A stretch of DNA of 64,000 nucleotides, taken from positions 88,089,057 through 88,153,056 of the forward strand of contig NC_092091.1 of assembly GCF_045679555.1 (NCBI RefSeq), in the 5' to 3' direction. The translations under genes and the position numbers were made by a program. The notes beneath the pieces were generated by a model. It worked only from the letters and a program-made list of their open reading frames with translations, searched no databases and was not told where the DNA came from. Shown here piece by piece: positions 24,286 through 36,600 of the stretch (positions are counted from its first letter, which is position 1; each line of letters starts with the position of its first letter). Origin of the DNA: Salvelinus alpinus. Its lineage: Eukaryota > Chordata > Actinopteri > Salmoniformes > Salmonidae.

Positions 24286-24415
24286 CGTCATTGTAAATAA
24301 GAATTTGTTCTTAACTGACTTGCCTAATAAAAAATATTGTATAGGCTATGGTCCCTGGTCAAAAGTAGTGCACTACATAGGGAATAGGGTGCCGGTTGAG
24401 ACATACCCTTGATCT

Positions 24416-24621
24416 CTACACTACAGACTGGCTCTTGTCCGTCCGTCTGTCGTCCTCCGAGTAGCGACGGAAGGCCTCCCCTAGCAACGGCTCCAGTCCC
24501 TCAGCCGAGCGGAAAGCGCGAGCACGCATGGCACAGGCGATGACCCCCGACACCACCGCAGCCACCAGCACCGCGGCAACGATCGCTATAGTGATGATCT
24601 CAGACAGCGTGTAGGGGCGAG
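24416..24621 (-). CDS. tyrp1: tyrp1 coding exon 8 (membrane segment and tail)
   Basis: Acceptor ccccccacag, then CT completing a Thr codon. Sixty-seven residues follow: [18 protein letters not shown] starts the hydrophobic segment, MRARAF forms the positive stop-transfer, then EGLEPLL and DKSQSVV before TAG. The acidic dileucine spacing equals that of human TYRP1 as I recall it. Confidence 0.93.
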
Positions 24622-27600
24622 CTGTGGGGGGTAAGAGAGAAAAGCAACAGTGAGCTAAATAATATATATATATATGAGAACAGATGGATGTGCAGGCTTT
24701 TGCTCTATCCCTGCACTAGGGTTATCAATATTACAGTTAACAATTAGACTACAGTTACGTCCCAAATGGAGTACTATTCTGGGAGTAGTCCACACTATAG
24801 GGAATAGGGCCTTGGTCTAAAGTAGTTCACTATATAGGGAATAGGGCCTTGGTCTAAAGTAGTTCACTATATAGGGAATAGGGCCCTGGTTTAAAGTAGT
24901 GCACTATATAGGGAATAGGGCTCTGGTCTAAAGTAGTGCACTATATAGGGAATAGGGCTCTGGTCTAAAGTAGTGCACTATATAGGGAATAGGGCCCTGG
25001 TTTAAAGTAGTGCACTATATAGGGAATAGGGCTCTGGTCTAAAGTAGTGCACTATATAGGGAATAGGGCCCTGGTCTAAAGTAGTGCACTATATAGGGAA
25101 TAGGGCCCTGGTCTAAAGTAGTGCACTATATAGGGAATAGGGCCCTGGTCTAAAGTAGTGCACTATATAGGGAATAGGGCCCTGGTCACTAGTAGTTCAC
25201 TATATAGGGAATAGGGCCCTGGTCTAAAGTAGTTCACTATATAGGGAATAGGGCTCTGGTCACTAGTAGTTCACTATATAGGGAATAGGGCCCTGGTCTA
25301 AAGTAGTGCACTATATAGGGAATAGGGCCCTGGTCTAAAGTAGTGCACTATATAGGGAATAGGGCCCTGGTCTAAAGTAGTGCACTATATAGGGAATAGG
25401 GCTCTGGTCTAAAGTAGTGCACTATATAGGGAATAGGGCCCTGGTCTAAAGTAGTGCACTATATAGGGAATAGGGCCCTGGTCTAAAATAGTGCACTATA
25501 TAGGGAATAGGGCCCTGGTCTAAAGTAGTGCACTATATAGGGAATAGGGCCCTGGTCTAAAGTAGTGCACTATATAGGGAATAGGGCCCTGGTCTAAAGT
25601 AGTGCCCTATATAGGGAATAGGGCTCTGGTCACTAGTAGTGCACTATATAGGGAATAGGACTCTGGTCTAAAGTAGTGCACTATATAGGGAATAGGGCCC
25701 TGGTCTAAAGTAGTGCACTATAGGGAATAGGGCTCTGGTCACTAGTAGTTCACTATATAGGGAATAGGGCCCTGGTCTAAAGTAGTGCACTATATAGGGA
25801 ATAGGGCCCTGGTCTAAAGTAGTGCACTATATAGGGAATAGGGGCCATTTGGAATATAACCATAGAGTTCAAAGGTCATACAGTCTCTGTGTATGACTCA
25901 CTGTGCCTTGTGACCTAGGTTCTGTGTCTATGTCTGTCTGTGTGTCTGTCTGTGTTTGTGTGTGACTCACTGGGCCATGTGACCTCGTAGGCGTATCCCA
26001 GGTTCTCGGGGGCTGTGACGAACATCTCAGCGTTGGTGACGGGGGGCCAGAAGGGAACCATGTTGAACTGTCTGTTGTGACCAATAGGAGCATTCTCCTC
26101 CGGGTACGCTGCCTCACCTGGGGGACGACATGAACCTTAGCCTAGCGCTGGGTGTGGGTCTGCAGACGCTTTCCCCATTGGTCTGTTTGAATGAATTGTT
26201 TGTGTTCTGTGATTGGTTTCAGGTGTGACATACTATACCTGGGGCGTGTCGGCTCAGCCACTCATCAAAGATGGCGTCAGTGAAGGTGTGGAGCAGGACA
26301 AAGATGGGGTCGTTAGGGGACAGGTGTGTCTGCCCTCCCGTCCCGTTGAGGAACAGGTGAGCCAGGTTATGGAGGCTGCGCACCACTGGGTCATAACCAC
26401 CCTGAGGGGCACTGTAGCCTGGAGGGAGGAGAGGAGGGGAGAGAGAGGAGGTGAGGAGAGGGAGGAGAGAGAGGGAAGAGAGGAGTGAGAGGAGAGAAGA
26501 GAGGAGAGGATTGTTAGGAGGTTTGGGGTGGAGGTATGTGTCCTCTGGAGGAAGAGGAGAGGAGGGTTACGTGTGGGTCAGGATAGTGGGTTCAATTCCC
26601 GGGACCAACATACGCAAAATGTATACACCCATAACTGTGAGTCTCTATGGATAAACGTGTCTGCTAAACGGGATGTATTATATTTACACCCTCTACTGTG
26701 TTCCTGAATCCTCACCCTCTACGGTGTTCCTGAATCCTCACCCTCTACGGTGTTCCTGAATCCTCACCCTCTACGGTGTTCCTGAATCCTCACCCTCTAC
26801 TGTGTTCCTGAATCCTCACCCTCTACGGTGTTCCTGAATCCTTACCCTTTACGGTTTTCCTGAATCCTCACCCTCTACGGTGTTCCTGAATCTTCACCCT
26901 CTACGGTGTTCCTGAATCCTCACCCTCTACGGTGTTCCTGAATCCTCACCCTCTACGGTGTTCCTGAATCCTCACCCTCTACGGTGTTCCTGAGTCCTCA
27001 CCCTCTACGGTGTTCCTGAGTCCTCACCCTCTACGGTGTTCCTGAGTCCTCACCCTCTACGGTGTTCCTGAGTCCTCCCCCTCTACGGTGTTCCTGAGTC
27101 CTCCCCCTCTACGGTGTTCCTGAGTCCTCCCCCTCTACGGTGTTCCTGAATCCTCACCCTCTACGGTGTTCCTGAATCCTCACCCTCTACGGTGTTCCTG
27201 AATCCTCACCCTCTACGGTGTTACTGAGTCCTCACCCTCTACGGTGTTACTGAATCTTCACCCTCTACGGTGTTCCCAAATCCTCACCCTCTACGGTGTT
27301 CCTGAATCCTCACCCTCTACGGTGTTCCTGAAGCTCTCTGAAGAGGTGGAGTAGTACGGCGGGGTATCGAAGGTTTTCAGGTCCAGACAGTCCACTACAT
27401 CCTGGGGTTCAGGCAGCCTCTGCACCATGGGCCGCGCCACGTTACCTGCTGGGTTCCTCCTGATGGGACTGGTCTCTGAATCTATAAGGTCATAGGTTAG
27501 GGGTTAGAGGTCTCTGAATCTATAGGGGTCATAGGTTAGGGGTCACAGGTCTCTGAATCTATAGGGGTCCTAGGTTAGGGATTAGGGGTCACAGGTCTCT

Positions 27601-30600
27601 GAATCTATAGGGCACAGAGGGTTGACATGTCAAAAAGTATTGGACTAGTCTCTTAACTTCGGGATGGTCAACATCCACATTTAATATGCATGCATCTCAA
27701 ATGGAACCCTATTTACTATATAATGTGCTTCTGTTGACAACAGTAGTGCACTAAGTAGTGCACTATATACTATGTAATGAGCTTCTGTTGACAACAGTAG
27801 TGCACTAAGTAGTGCACTATAACTATGTAATGAGCTTCTGTTGACAACAGTAGTGCACTAAGTAGTGCACTATAACTATGTAATGAGCTTCTGTTGACAA
27901 CAGTAGTGCACTAAGTAGTGCACTATAACTATGTAATGAGCTTCTGTTGACAACAGTAGTGCACTAAGTAGTGCACTATAACTATGTAATGAGCTTCTGT
28001 TGACAACAGTAGTGCACTATATACTATGTAATGAGCTTCTGTTGACAACAGTAGTGCACTAAGTAGTGCACTATATACTATGTAATGAGCTTCTGTTGAC
28101 AACAGTAGTGCACTAAGTAGTGCACTATATACTATGTAATGAGCTTCTGTTGACAACAGTAGTGCACTAAGTAGTGCACTATATACTATGTAATGAGCTT
28201 CTGTTGACAACAGTAGTGCACTAAGTAGTGCACTATATACTATGTAATGAGCTTCTGTTGACAACAGTAGTGCACTAAGTAGTGCACTATATACTATGTA
28301 ATGAGCTTCTGTTGACAACAGTAGTGCACTAAGTAGTGCACTATATACTATGTAATGAGCTTCTGTTGACAACAGTAGTGCACTAAGTAGTGCACTATAA
28401 CTATGTAATGAGCTTCTGTTGACAACAGTAGTGCACTATAACTATGTAATGAGCTTCTGTTGACAACAGTAGTGCACTAAGTAGTGCACTATATACTATG
28501 TAATGAGCTTCTGTTGACAACAGTAGTGCACTAAGTAGTGCACTATAACTATGTAATGAGCTTCTGTTGACAACAGTAGTGCACTAAGTAGTGCACTATA
28601 TACTATGTAATGAGCTTCTGTTGACAACAGTAGTGCACTAAGTAGTGCACTATAACTATGTAATGAGCTTCTGTTGACAACAGTAGTGCACTAAGTAGTG
28701 CACTATAACTATGTAATGAGCTTCTGTTTACAACAGTAGTGCACTAAGTAGTGCACTATATACTATGTAATGAGCTTTTGTTGACAACAGTAGTGCACTA
28801 AGTAGTGCACTATAACTATGTAATGAGCTTCTGTTGACAACAGTAGTGCACTAAGTAGTGCACTATAACTATGTAATGAGCTTCTGTTGACAACAGTAGT
28901 GCACTAAGTAGTGCACTATAACTATGTAATGAGCTTCTGTTGACAACAGTAGTGCACTAAGTAGTGCACTATATACTATGTAATGAGCTTCTGTTGACAA
29001 CAGTAGTGCACTAAGTAGTGCACTATAACTATGTAATGAGCTTCTGTTGACAACAGTAGTGCACTAAGTAGTGCACTATAACTATGTAATGAGCTTCTGT
29101 TGTCAACAGTAGTGCACTAAGTAGTGCACTATATACTTTGTAATGAGCTTCTGTTGACAACAGTAGTGCACTAAGTAGGGCACTATAACTATGTAATGAG
29201 CTTCTGTTGACAACAGTAGTGCACTAAGTAGTGCACTATAACTATGTAATGAGCTTCTGTTGACAACAGTAGTGCACTAAGTAGTGCACTATAACTATGT
29301 AATGAGCTTCTGTTGACAACAGTAGTGCACTAAGTAGTGCACTATAACTATGTAATGAGCTTCTGTTGACAACAGTAGTGCACTAAGTAGTGCACTATAA
29401 CTATGTAATGAGCTTCTGTTGACAACAGTAGTGCACTAAGTAGTGCACTATAACTATGTAATGAGCTTCTGTTGACAACAGTAGTGCACTATAACTATGT
29501 AATGAGCTTCTGTTGACAACAGTAGTGCACTAAGTAGTGCACTATATACTATGTAATGAGCTTCTGTTGACAACAGTAGTGCACTAAGTAGTGCACTATA
29601 TACTATGTAATGAGCTTCTGTTGACAACAGTAGTGCACTAAGTAGTGCACTATATACTATGTAATGAGCTTCTGTTGACAACAGTAGTGCACTAAGTAGT
29701 GCACTATATACTATGTAATGAGCTTCTGTTGACAACAGTAGTGCACTAAGTAGTGCACTATATACTATGTAATGAGCTTCTGTTGACAACAGTAGTGCAC
29801 TATAACTATGTAATGAGCTTCTGTTGACAACAGTAGTGCACTAAGTAGTGCACTATATACTATGTAATGAGCTTCTGTTGACAACAGTAGTGCACTAAGT
29901 AGTGCACTATAACTATGTAATGAGCTTCTGTTGACAACAGTAGTGCACTAAGTAGTGCACTATAACTATGTAATGAGCTTCTGTTGACAACAGTAGTGCA
30001 CTAAGTAGTGCACTATATACTATGTAATGAGCTTCTGTTGACAACAGTAGTGCACTAAGTAGTGCACTATAACTATGTAATGAGCTTCTGTTGACAACAG
30101 TAGTGCACTAAGTAGTGCACTATAACTATGTAATGAGCTTCTGTTGACCACAGTAGTGCACTAAGTAGTGCACTATAACTATGTAATGAGCTTCTGTTGA
30201 CAACAGTAGTGCACTAAGTAGTGCACTATAACTATGTAATGAGCTTCTGTTGACAACAGTAGTGCACTAAGTAGTGCACTATAACTATGTAATGAGCTTC
30301 TGTTGACAACAGTAGTGCACTAAGTAGTGCACTATATACTATGTAATGAGCTTCTGTTGACAACAGTAGTGCACTAAGTAGTGCACTATAACTATGTAAT
30401 GAGCTTCTGTTGACAACAGTAGTGCACTAAGTAGTGCACTATAACTATGTAATGAGCTTCTGTTGACAACAGTAGTGCACTAAGTAGTGCACTATATACT
30501 ATGTAATGAGCTTCTGTTGACAACAGTAGTGCACTAAGTAGTGCACTATAAAAGGAATAGGGAGGTTTTCCCTGGACTCCTTGGCTCTGTCTGAAAACTA

Positions 30601-33600
30601 GCCGTTAAACCCTTGATTCCTTCGGTCCTTGATTCCTTCTGTCCTTGATTCCTTAATCATTCCTCCCCTTCCTCTCAAAGGTCACTGGAGGAGGGGCTCC
30701 AAGGGGAAGGGCCTTGATTGGATCTTTTCCTCCAATGAGCTTTGAGAGGGAGGCAAGGAATTTAGGAATCAAATCAAGGATTCAATGGTTAGTTATGCTT
30801 TCAGACAAAGACGTTTTCCCACTGGTTAGATCATGTGGTCACTGGTCAGGAAAATCTCTCGCACGCACACGCGCGCGTGAGGAGATACTGCATAGCTGTG
30901 TGCTGTCTATCTGTCCATTTGAGTGTAATTCCTCTTGATCAAAGAGAACCAGTAGACTGGCAGACTTCTTCCTCCTTAGCCTCATAACGCCCATATTAGG
31001 AAATCACATGACCATAATGTGTTGTTCCCTGTATACTGAGGTAAAGAGGATCAGATAGGAGACAGACTGGACAGCTACTAGATATCACTGAGCAGGTCAC
31101 ACACCCTCACTCCTCATGTTCTGTCAGGTCACACACCCTCACTCCTCATGTTCTGTCAGGTCACACACCCTCACTCCCTCATGTTCTGGCAGGTCACACA
31201 CCCTCACTCCTCATGTTCTGTCAGGTCACACACCCTCACTCCTCATGTTCTGGCAGGTCACACACCCTCACTCCTCATGTTTTGTCAGGTCACACACCCT
31301 CACTCCTCATGTTCTGTCAGGTCACACACTGTCACTCCTCATGTTCTGGCAGGTCACACACCCTCACTCCTCATGTTCTGTCAGGTCACACACCCTCACT
31401 CCTCATGTTCTGGCAGGTCACACACCCTCACTCCTCATGTTCTGTCAGGTCACACACCCTCACTCCTCATGTTCTGGCAGGTCACACACCCTCACTCCTC
31501 ATGTTTTGTCAGGTCACACACCCTCACTCCTCATGTTCTGTCAGGTCACACACCCTCACTCCTCATGTTCTGTCAGGTCACACACTGTCACTCCTCATGT
31601 TCTGGCAGGTCACACACCCTCACTCCTCATGTTTTGTCAGGTCACACACCCTCACTCCTCATGTTCTGTCAGGTCACACACTGTCACTCCTCTCATGTTC
31701 TGTCAGGTCACACACAGTCACTCCTCTCATGTTCTGTCAGGTCACACACCCTCACTCCTCATGTTCTGTCAGGTCACACACCCTCACTCCTCTCACGTTT
31801 TGTCAGGTCACACACCCTCACTCCTCATGTTCTGTCAGGTCACACACCCTCACTCCTCTCATGTTCTGTCAGGTCACACACCCTCACTCCTCTCATGTTC
31901 TGTCAGGTCACACACCCTCACTCCTCTCATGTTCTGTCAGGTCACACACCCTCACTCCTCATGTTCTGTCAGGTCACACACTGTCACTCCTCTCATGTTT
32001 TGTCAGGTCACACACTGTCACTCCTCTCATGTTCTGTCAGGTCACACACCCTCACTCCTCTCATGTTCTGTCAGGTCACACACTGTCACTCCTCATGTTC
32101 TGTCAGGTCACACACCCTCAGTCCTCTCATGTTCTGTCAGGTCACACACCCTCACTCCTCATGTTCTGTCAGGTCACACACCCTCACTCCTCATGTTCTG
32201 TCAGGTCACACACTGTCACTCCTCTCATGTTCTGTCAGGTCACACACCCTCACTCCTCTCATGTTTTGTCAGGTCACACACCCTCACTCCTCTCATGTTC
32301 TGTCAGGTCACACACCCTCACTCCTCTCATGTTCTGTCAGGTCACACACCCTCACTCCTCTCATGTTCTGTCAGATCACACACCCTCACTCCTCTCATGT
32401 TCTGTCAGGTCACACACCCTCACTCCTCATGTTCTGTCAGGTCACACACCCTCACTCCTCATGTTCTGTCAGGTCACACACCCTCACTCCTCTCATGTTC
32501 TGTCAGGTCACACACCCTCACTCCTCTCATGTTCTGTCAGGTCACACACCCTCACTCCTCATGTTCTGTCAGGTCACACACCCTCACTCCTCTCATGTTC
32601 TGTCAGGTCACACACCCTCACTCCTCATGTTCTGTCAGGTCACACACCCTCACTCCTCTCATGTTCTGTCAGGTCACACACCCTCACTCCTCTCATGTTC
32701 TGTCAGGTCACACACCCTCACTCCTCTCATGTTCTGTCAGGTCACACACCCTCACTCCTCTCATGTTCTGTCAGGTCACACACCCTCACTCCTCTCATGT
32801 TCTGTCAGGTCACACACCCTCACTCCTCTCATGTTCTGTCAGGTCACACACCCTCACTCCTCATGTTCTGTCAGGTGATACACCCTCACTCCTCATGTTC
32901 TGTCAGGTCACACACCCTCACTCCTCATGTTCTGTCAGGTCACACACCCTCACTCCTCTCATGTTCTGTCAGGTCACACACTGTCACTCCTCATGTTCTG
33001 TCAGGTCACACACCCTCAGTCCTCTCATGTTCTGTCAGGTCACACACCCTCACTCCTCATGTTCTGTCAGGTCACACACCCTCACTCCTCTCATGTTCTG
33101 CCAGGTCACACACTGTCACTCCTCATGTTCTGTCAGGTCACACACCCTCACTCCTCTCATGTTCTGTCAGGTCACACACCCTCACTCCTCTCATGTTCTG
33201 TCAGGTCACACACCCTCACTCCTCTCATGTTCTGTCAGGTCACACACCCTCACTCCTCATGTTCTGTCAGGTCACACACCCTCACTCCTCTCATGTTCTG
33301 TCAGGTCACACACCCTCACTCCTCATGTTCTGTCAGGTCACACACCCTCACTCCTCATGTTCTGTCAGGTCACACACCCTCACTCCTCATGTTCTGTCAG
33401 GTCACACACCCTCACTCCTCTCATGTTCTGTCAGGTCACACACTGTCACTCCTCATGTTCTGTCAGGTCACACACCCTCAGTCCTCTCATGTTCTGTCAG
33501 GTCACACACCCTCACTCCTCATGTTCTGTCAGGTCACACACCCTCACTCCTCTCATGTTCTGTCAGGTCACACACTGTCACTCCTCATGTTCTGTCAGGT

Positions 33601-36600
33601 CACACACCCTCATTCCTCTCATGTTCTGTCAGGTCACACACCCTCACTCCTCTCATGTTCTGTCAGGTCACACACCCTCACTCCTCTCATGTTCTGTCAG
33701 GTCACACACCCTCACTCCTCATGTTCTGTCAGGTCACACACCCTCACTCCTCTCATGTTCTGTCAGGTCACACACCCTCACTCCTCATGTTCTGTCAGGT
33801 CACACACTGTCACTCCTCTCATGTTCTGTCAGGTCACACACTGTCACTCCTCTCATGTTCTGTCAGGTCACACACCCTCACTCCTCTCATGTTCTGTCAG
33901 GTCACACACCCTCACTCCTCATGTTCTGTCAGGTCACACACCCTCACTCCTCATGTTCTGTCAGGTCACACACTGTCACTCCTCTCATGTTCTGTCAGGT
34001 CACACACCCTCACTCCTCTCATGTTCTGTCAGGTCACACACCCTCACTCCTCTCATGTTCTGTCAGGTCACACACCCTCACTCCTCTCATGTTCTGTCAG
34101 GTCACACACCCTCACTCCTCATGTTCTGTCAGGTCACACACCCTCACTCCTCTCATGTTCTGTCAGGTCACACACCCTCACTCCTCATGTTCTGTCAGGT
34201 CACACACCCTCACTCCTCTCATGTTCTGTCAGGTCACACACCCTCACTCCTCATGTTCTGTCAGGTCACACACCCTCACTCCTCATGTTCTGTCAGGTCA
34301 CACACTGTCACTCCTCTCATGTTCTGTCAGGTCACACACCCTCACTCCTCTCATGTTCTGTCAGGTCACACACCCTCACTCCTCATGTTCTGTCAGGTCA
34401 CACACTGTCACTCCTCTCATGTTCTGTCAGGTCACACACCCTCACTCCTCTCATGTTCTGTCAGGTCACACACCCTCACTCCTCATGTTCTGTCAGGTCA
34501 CAGACTGTCACTCCTCTCATGTTCTGTCAGGTCACACACTGTCACTCCTCATGTTCTGTCAGGTCACACACTGTCACTCCTCTCATGTTCTGTCAGGTCA
34601 CACACCCTCACTCCTCTCATGTTCTGTCAGGTCACACACCCTCACTCCTCATGTTCTGTCAGGTCACACACCCTCACTCCTCTCATGTTCTGTCAGGTCA
34701 CACACCCTCACTCCTCATGTTCTGTCAGGTCACACACTGTCACTCCTCATGTTCTGTCAGGTCACACACTGTCACTCCTCATGTTCTGTCAGGTCACACA
34801 CCCTCACTCCTCATGTTCTGTCAGGTCACACACCCTCACTCCTCATGTTCTGTCAGGTCACACACCCTCACTCCTCATGTTCTGTCAGGTCACACACCCT
34901 CACTCCTCTCATGTTCTGTCAGGTCACACACCCTCACTCCTCATGTTCTGTCAGGTCACACACCCTCACTCCTCTCATGTTCTGTCAGGTCACACACCCT
35001 CACTCCTCTCATGTTCTGTCAGGTCACACACCCTCACTCCTCATGTTCTGTCAGGTCACACACTGTCACTCCTCTCATGTTCTGTCAGGTCACACACCCT
35101 CACTCCTCATGTTCTGTCAGGTCACACACCCTCACTCCTCATGTTCTGTCAGGTCACACACTGTCACTCCTCTCATGTTCTGTCAGGTCACACACCCTCA
35201 CTCCTCTCATGTTCTGTCAGGTCACACACCCTCACTCCTCTCATGTTCTGTCAGGTCACACACCCTCACTCCTCTCATGTTCTGTCAGGTCACACACCCT
35301 CACTCCTCATGTTCTGTCAGGTCACACACCCTCACTCCTCTCATGTTCTGTCAGGTCACACACCCTCACTCCTCATGTTCTGTCAGGTCACACACTGTCA
35401 CTCCTCTCATGTTCTGTCAGGTCATACACCCTCACTCCTCTCATGTTCTGTCAGGTCACACACCCTCACTCCTCATGTTCTGTCAGGTCACACACTGTCA
35501 CTCCTCTCATGTTCTGTCAGGTCACACACCCTCACTCCTCTCATGTTCTGTCAGGTCACACACCCTCACTCCTCATGTTCTGTCAGGTCACACACTGTCA
35601 CTCCTCTCATGTTCTGTCAGGTCACACACCCTCACTCCTCTCATGTTCTGTCAGGTCACACACCCTCACTCCTCTCATGTTCTGTCAGGTCACACACCCT
35701 CACTCCTCATGTTCTGTCAGGTCACACACCCTCACTCCTCATGTTCTGTCAGGTCACACACCCTCACTCCTCATGTTCTGTCAGGTCACACACCCTCACT
35801 CCTCATGTTCTGTCAGGTCACACACCCTCACTCCTCATGTTCTGTCAGGTCACACACCCTCACTCCTCATGTTCTGTCAGGTCACACACCCTCACTCCTC
35901 TCATGTTCTGTCAGGTCACACACCCTCACTCCTCATGTTCTGTCAGGTCACACACTGTCACTCCTCATGTTCTGTCAGGTCACACACCCTCACTCCTCAT
36001 GTTCTGTCAGGTCACACACCCTCACTCCTCATGTTCTGTCAGGTCACACACCCTCACTCCTCATGTTCTGTCAGGTCACACACCCTCACTCCTCATGTTC
36101 TGTCAGGTCACACACCCTCACACCTCATGTTCTGTCAGGTCACACACCCTCACTCCTCATGTTCTGTCAGGTCATACACCCTCACTCCTCATGTTCTGTC
36201 AGGTCACACACCCTCACTCCTCATGTTCTGTCAGGTCACACACCCTCACTCCTCATGTTCTGTCAGGTCACACACCCTCACTCCTCATGTTCTGTCAGGT
36301 CACACACCCTCACTCCTCTCATGTTCTGTCAGGTCACACACCCTCACTCCTCTCATGTTCTGTCAGGTCACACACCCTCACTCCTCTCATGTTCTGTCAG
36401 GTCACACACCCTCACTCCTCATGTTCTGTCAGGTCACACACCCTCACTCCTCTCATGTTCTGTCAGGTCACACACCCTCACTCCTCTCATGTTCTGTCAG
36501 GTCACACACCCTCACTCCTCATGTTCTGTCAGGTCACACACCCTCACTCCTCATGTTCTGTCAGGTCACACACCCTCACTCCTCCCATGTTCTGTCAGGT

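Larger units (their letters stand above)
23320..24345 (+). mobile_element. tRNA-derived SINE with two internal expansions
   Basis: The SINE skeleton is visible in order: A-box-like tagcctagtggtagtgcatt, gttgggccagtaacc, a B-box-like gattgaatcccc, gagctgacaaggtaaaa, gtcgttctgtccctgaacaa, and the tail gtaaataagaatttgttctt aactgacttgcct. The A-box segment is expanded to about 29 copies and the cctgaacaaggcagttaacc segment to about ten, turning a normal element of about 190 bp into about 1 kb. A complete unexpanded relative is at 47025-47215. Confidence 0.85.
23171..24415 (-). other. tyrp1: presumed tyrp1 3' UTR with polyadenylation signal
   Basis: On the minus strand the tyrp1 stop is followed by about 1.2 kb ending at AATAAA (plus 23172-23177), with a GT-rich stretch (gttgtactggttttg) just after it, as expected for a cleavage site. 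A complete SINE carrying two internal tandem expansions sits inside this interval, so the mRNA would carry it in antisense orientation. Confidence 0.5.

Noticed and set aside
30840-30900. Z-DNA-forming alternating CG/CA stretch as a regulatory site
   Set aside because: The run is only about 20 bp, and no supporting context was seen.
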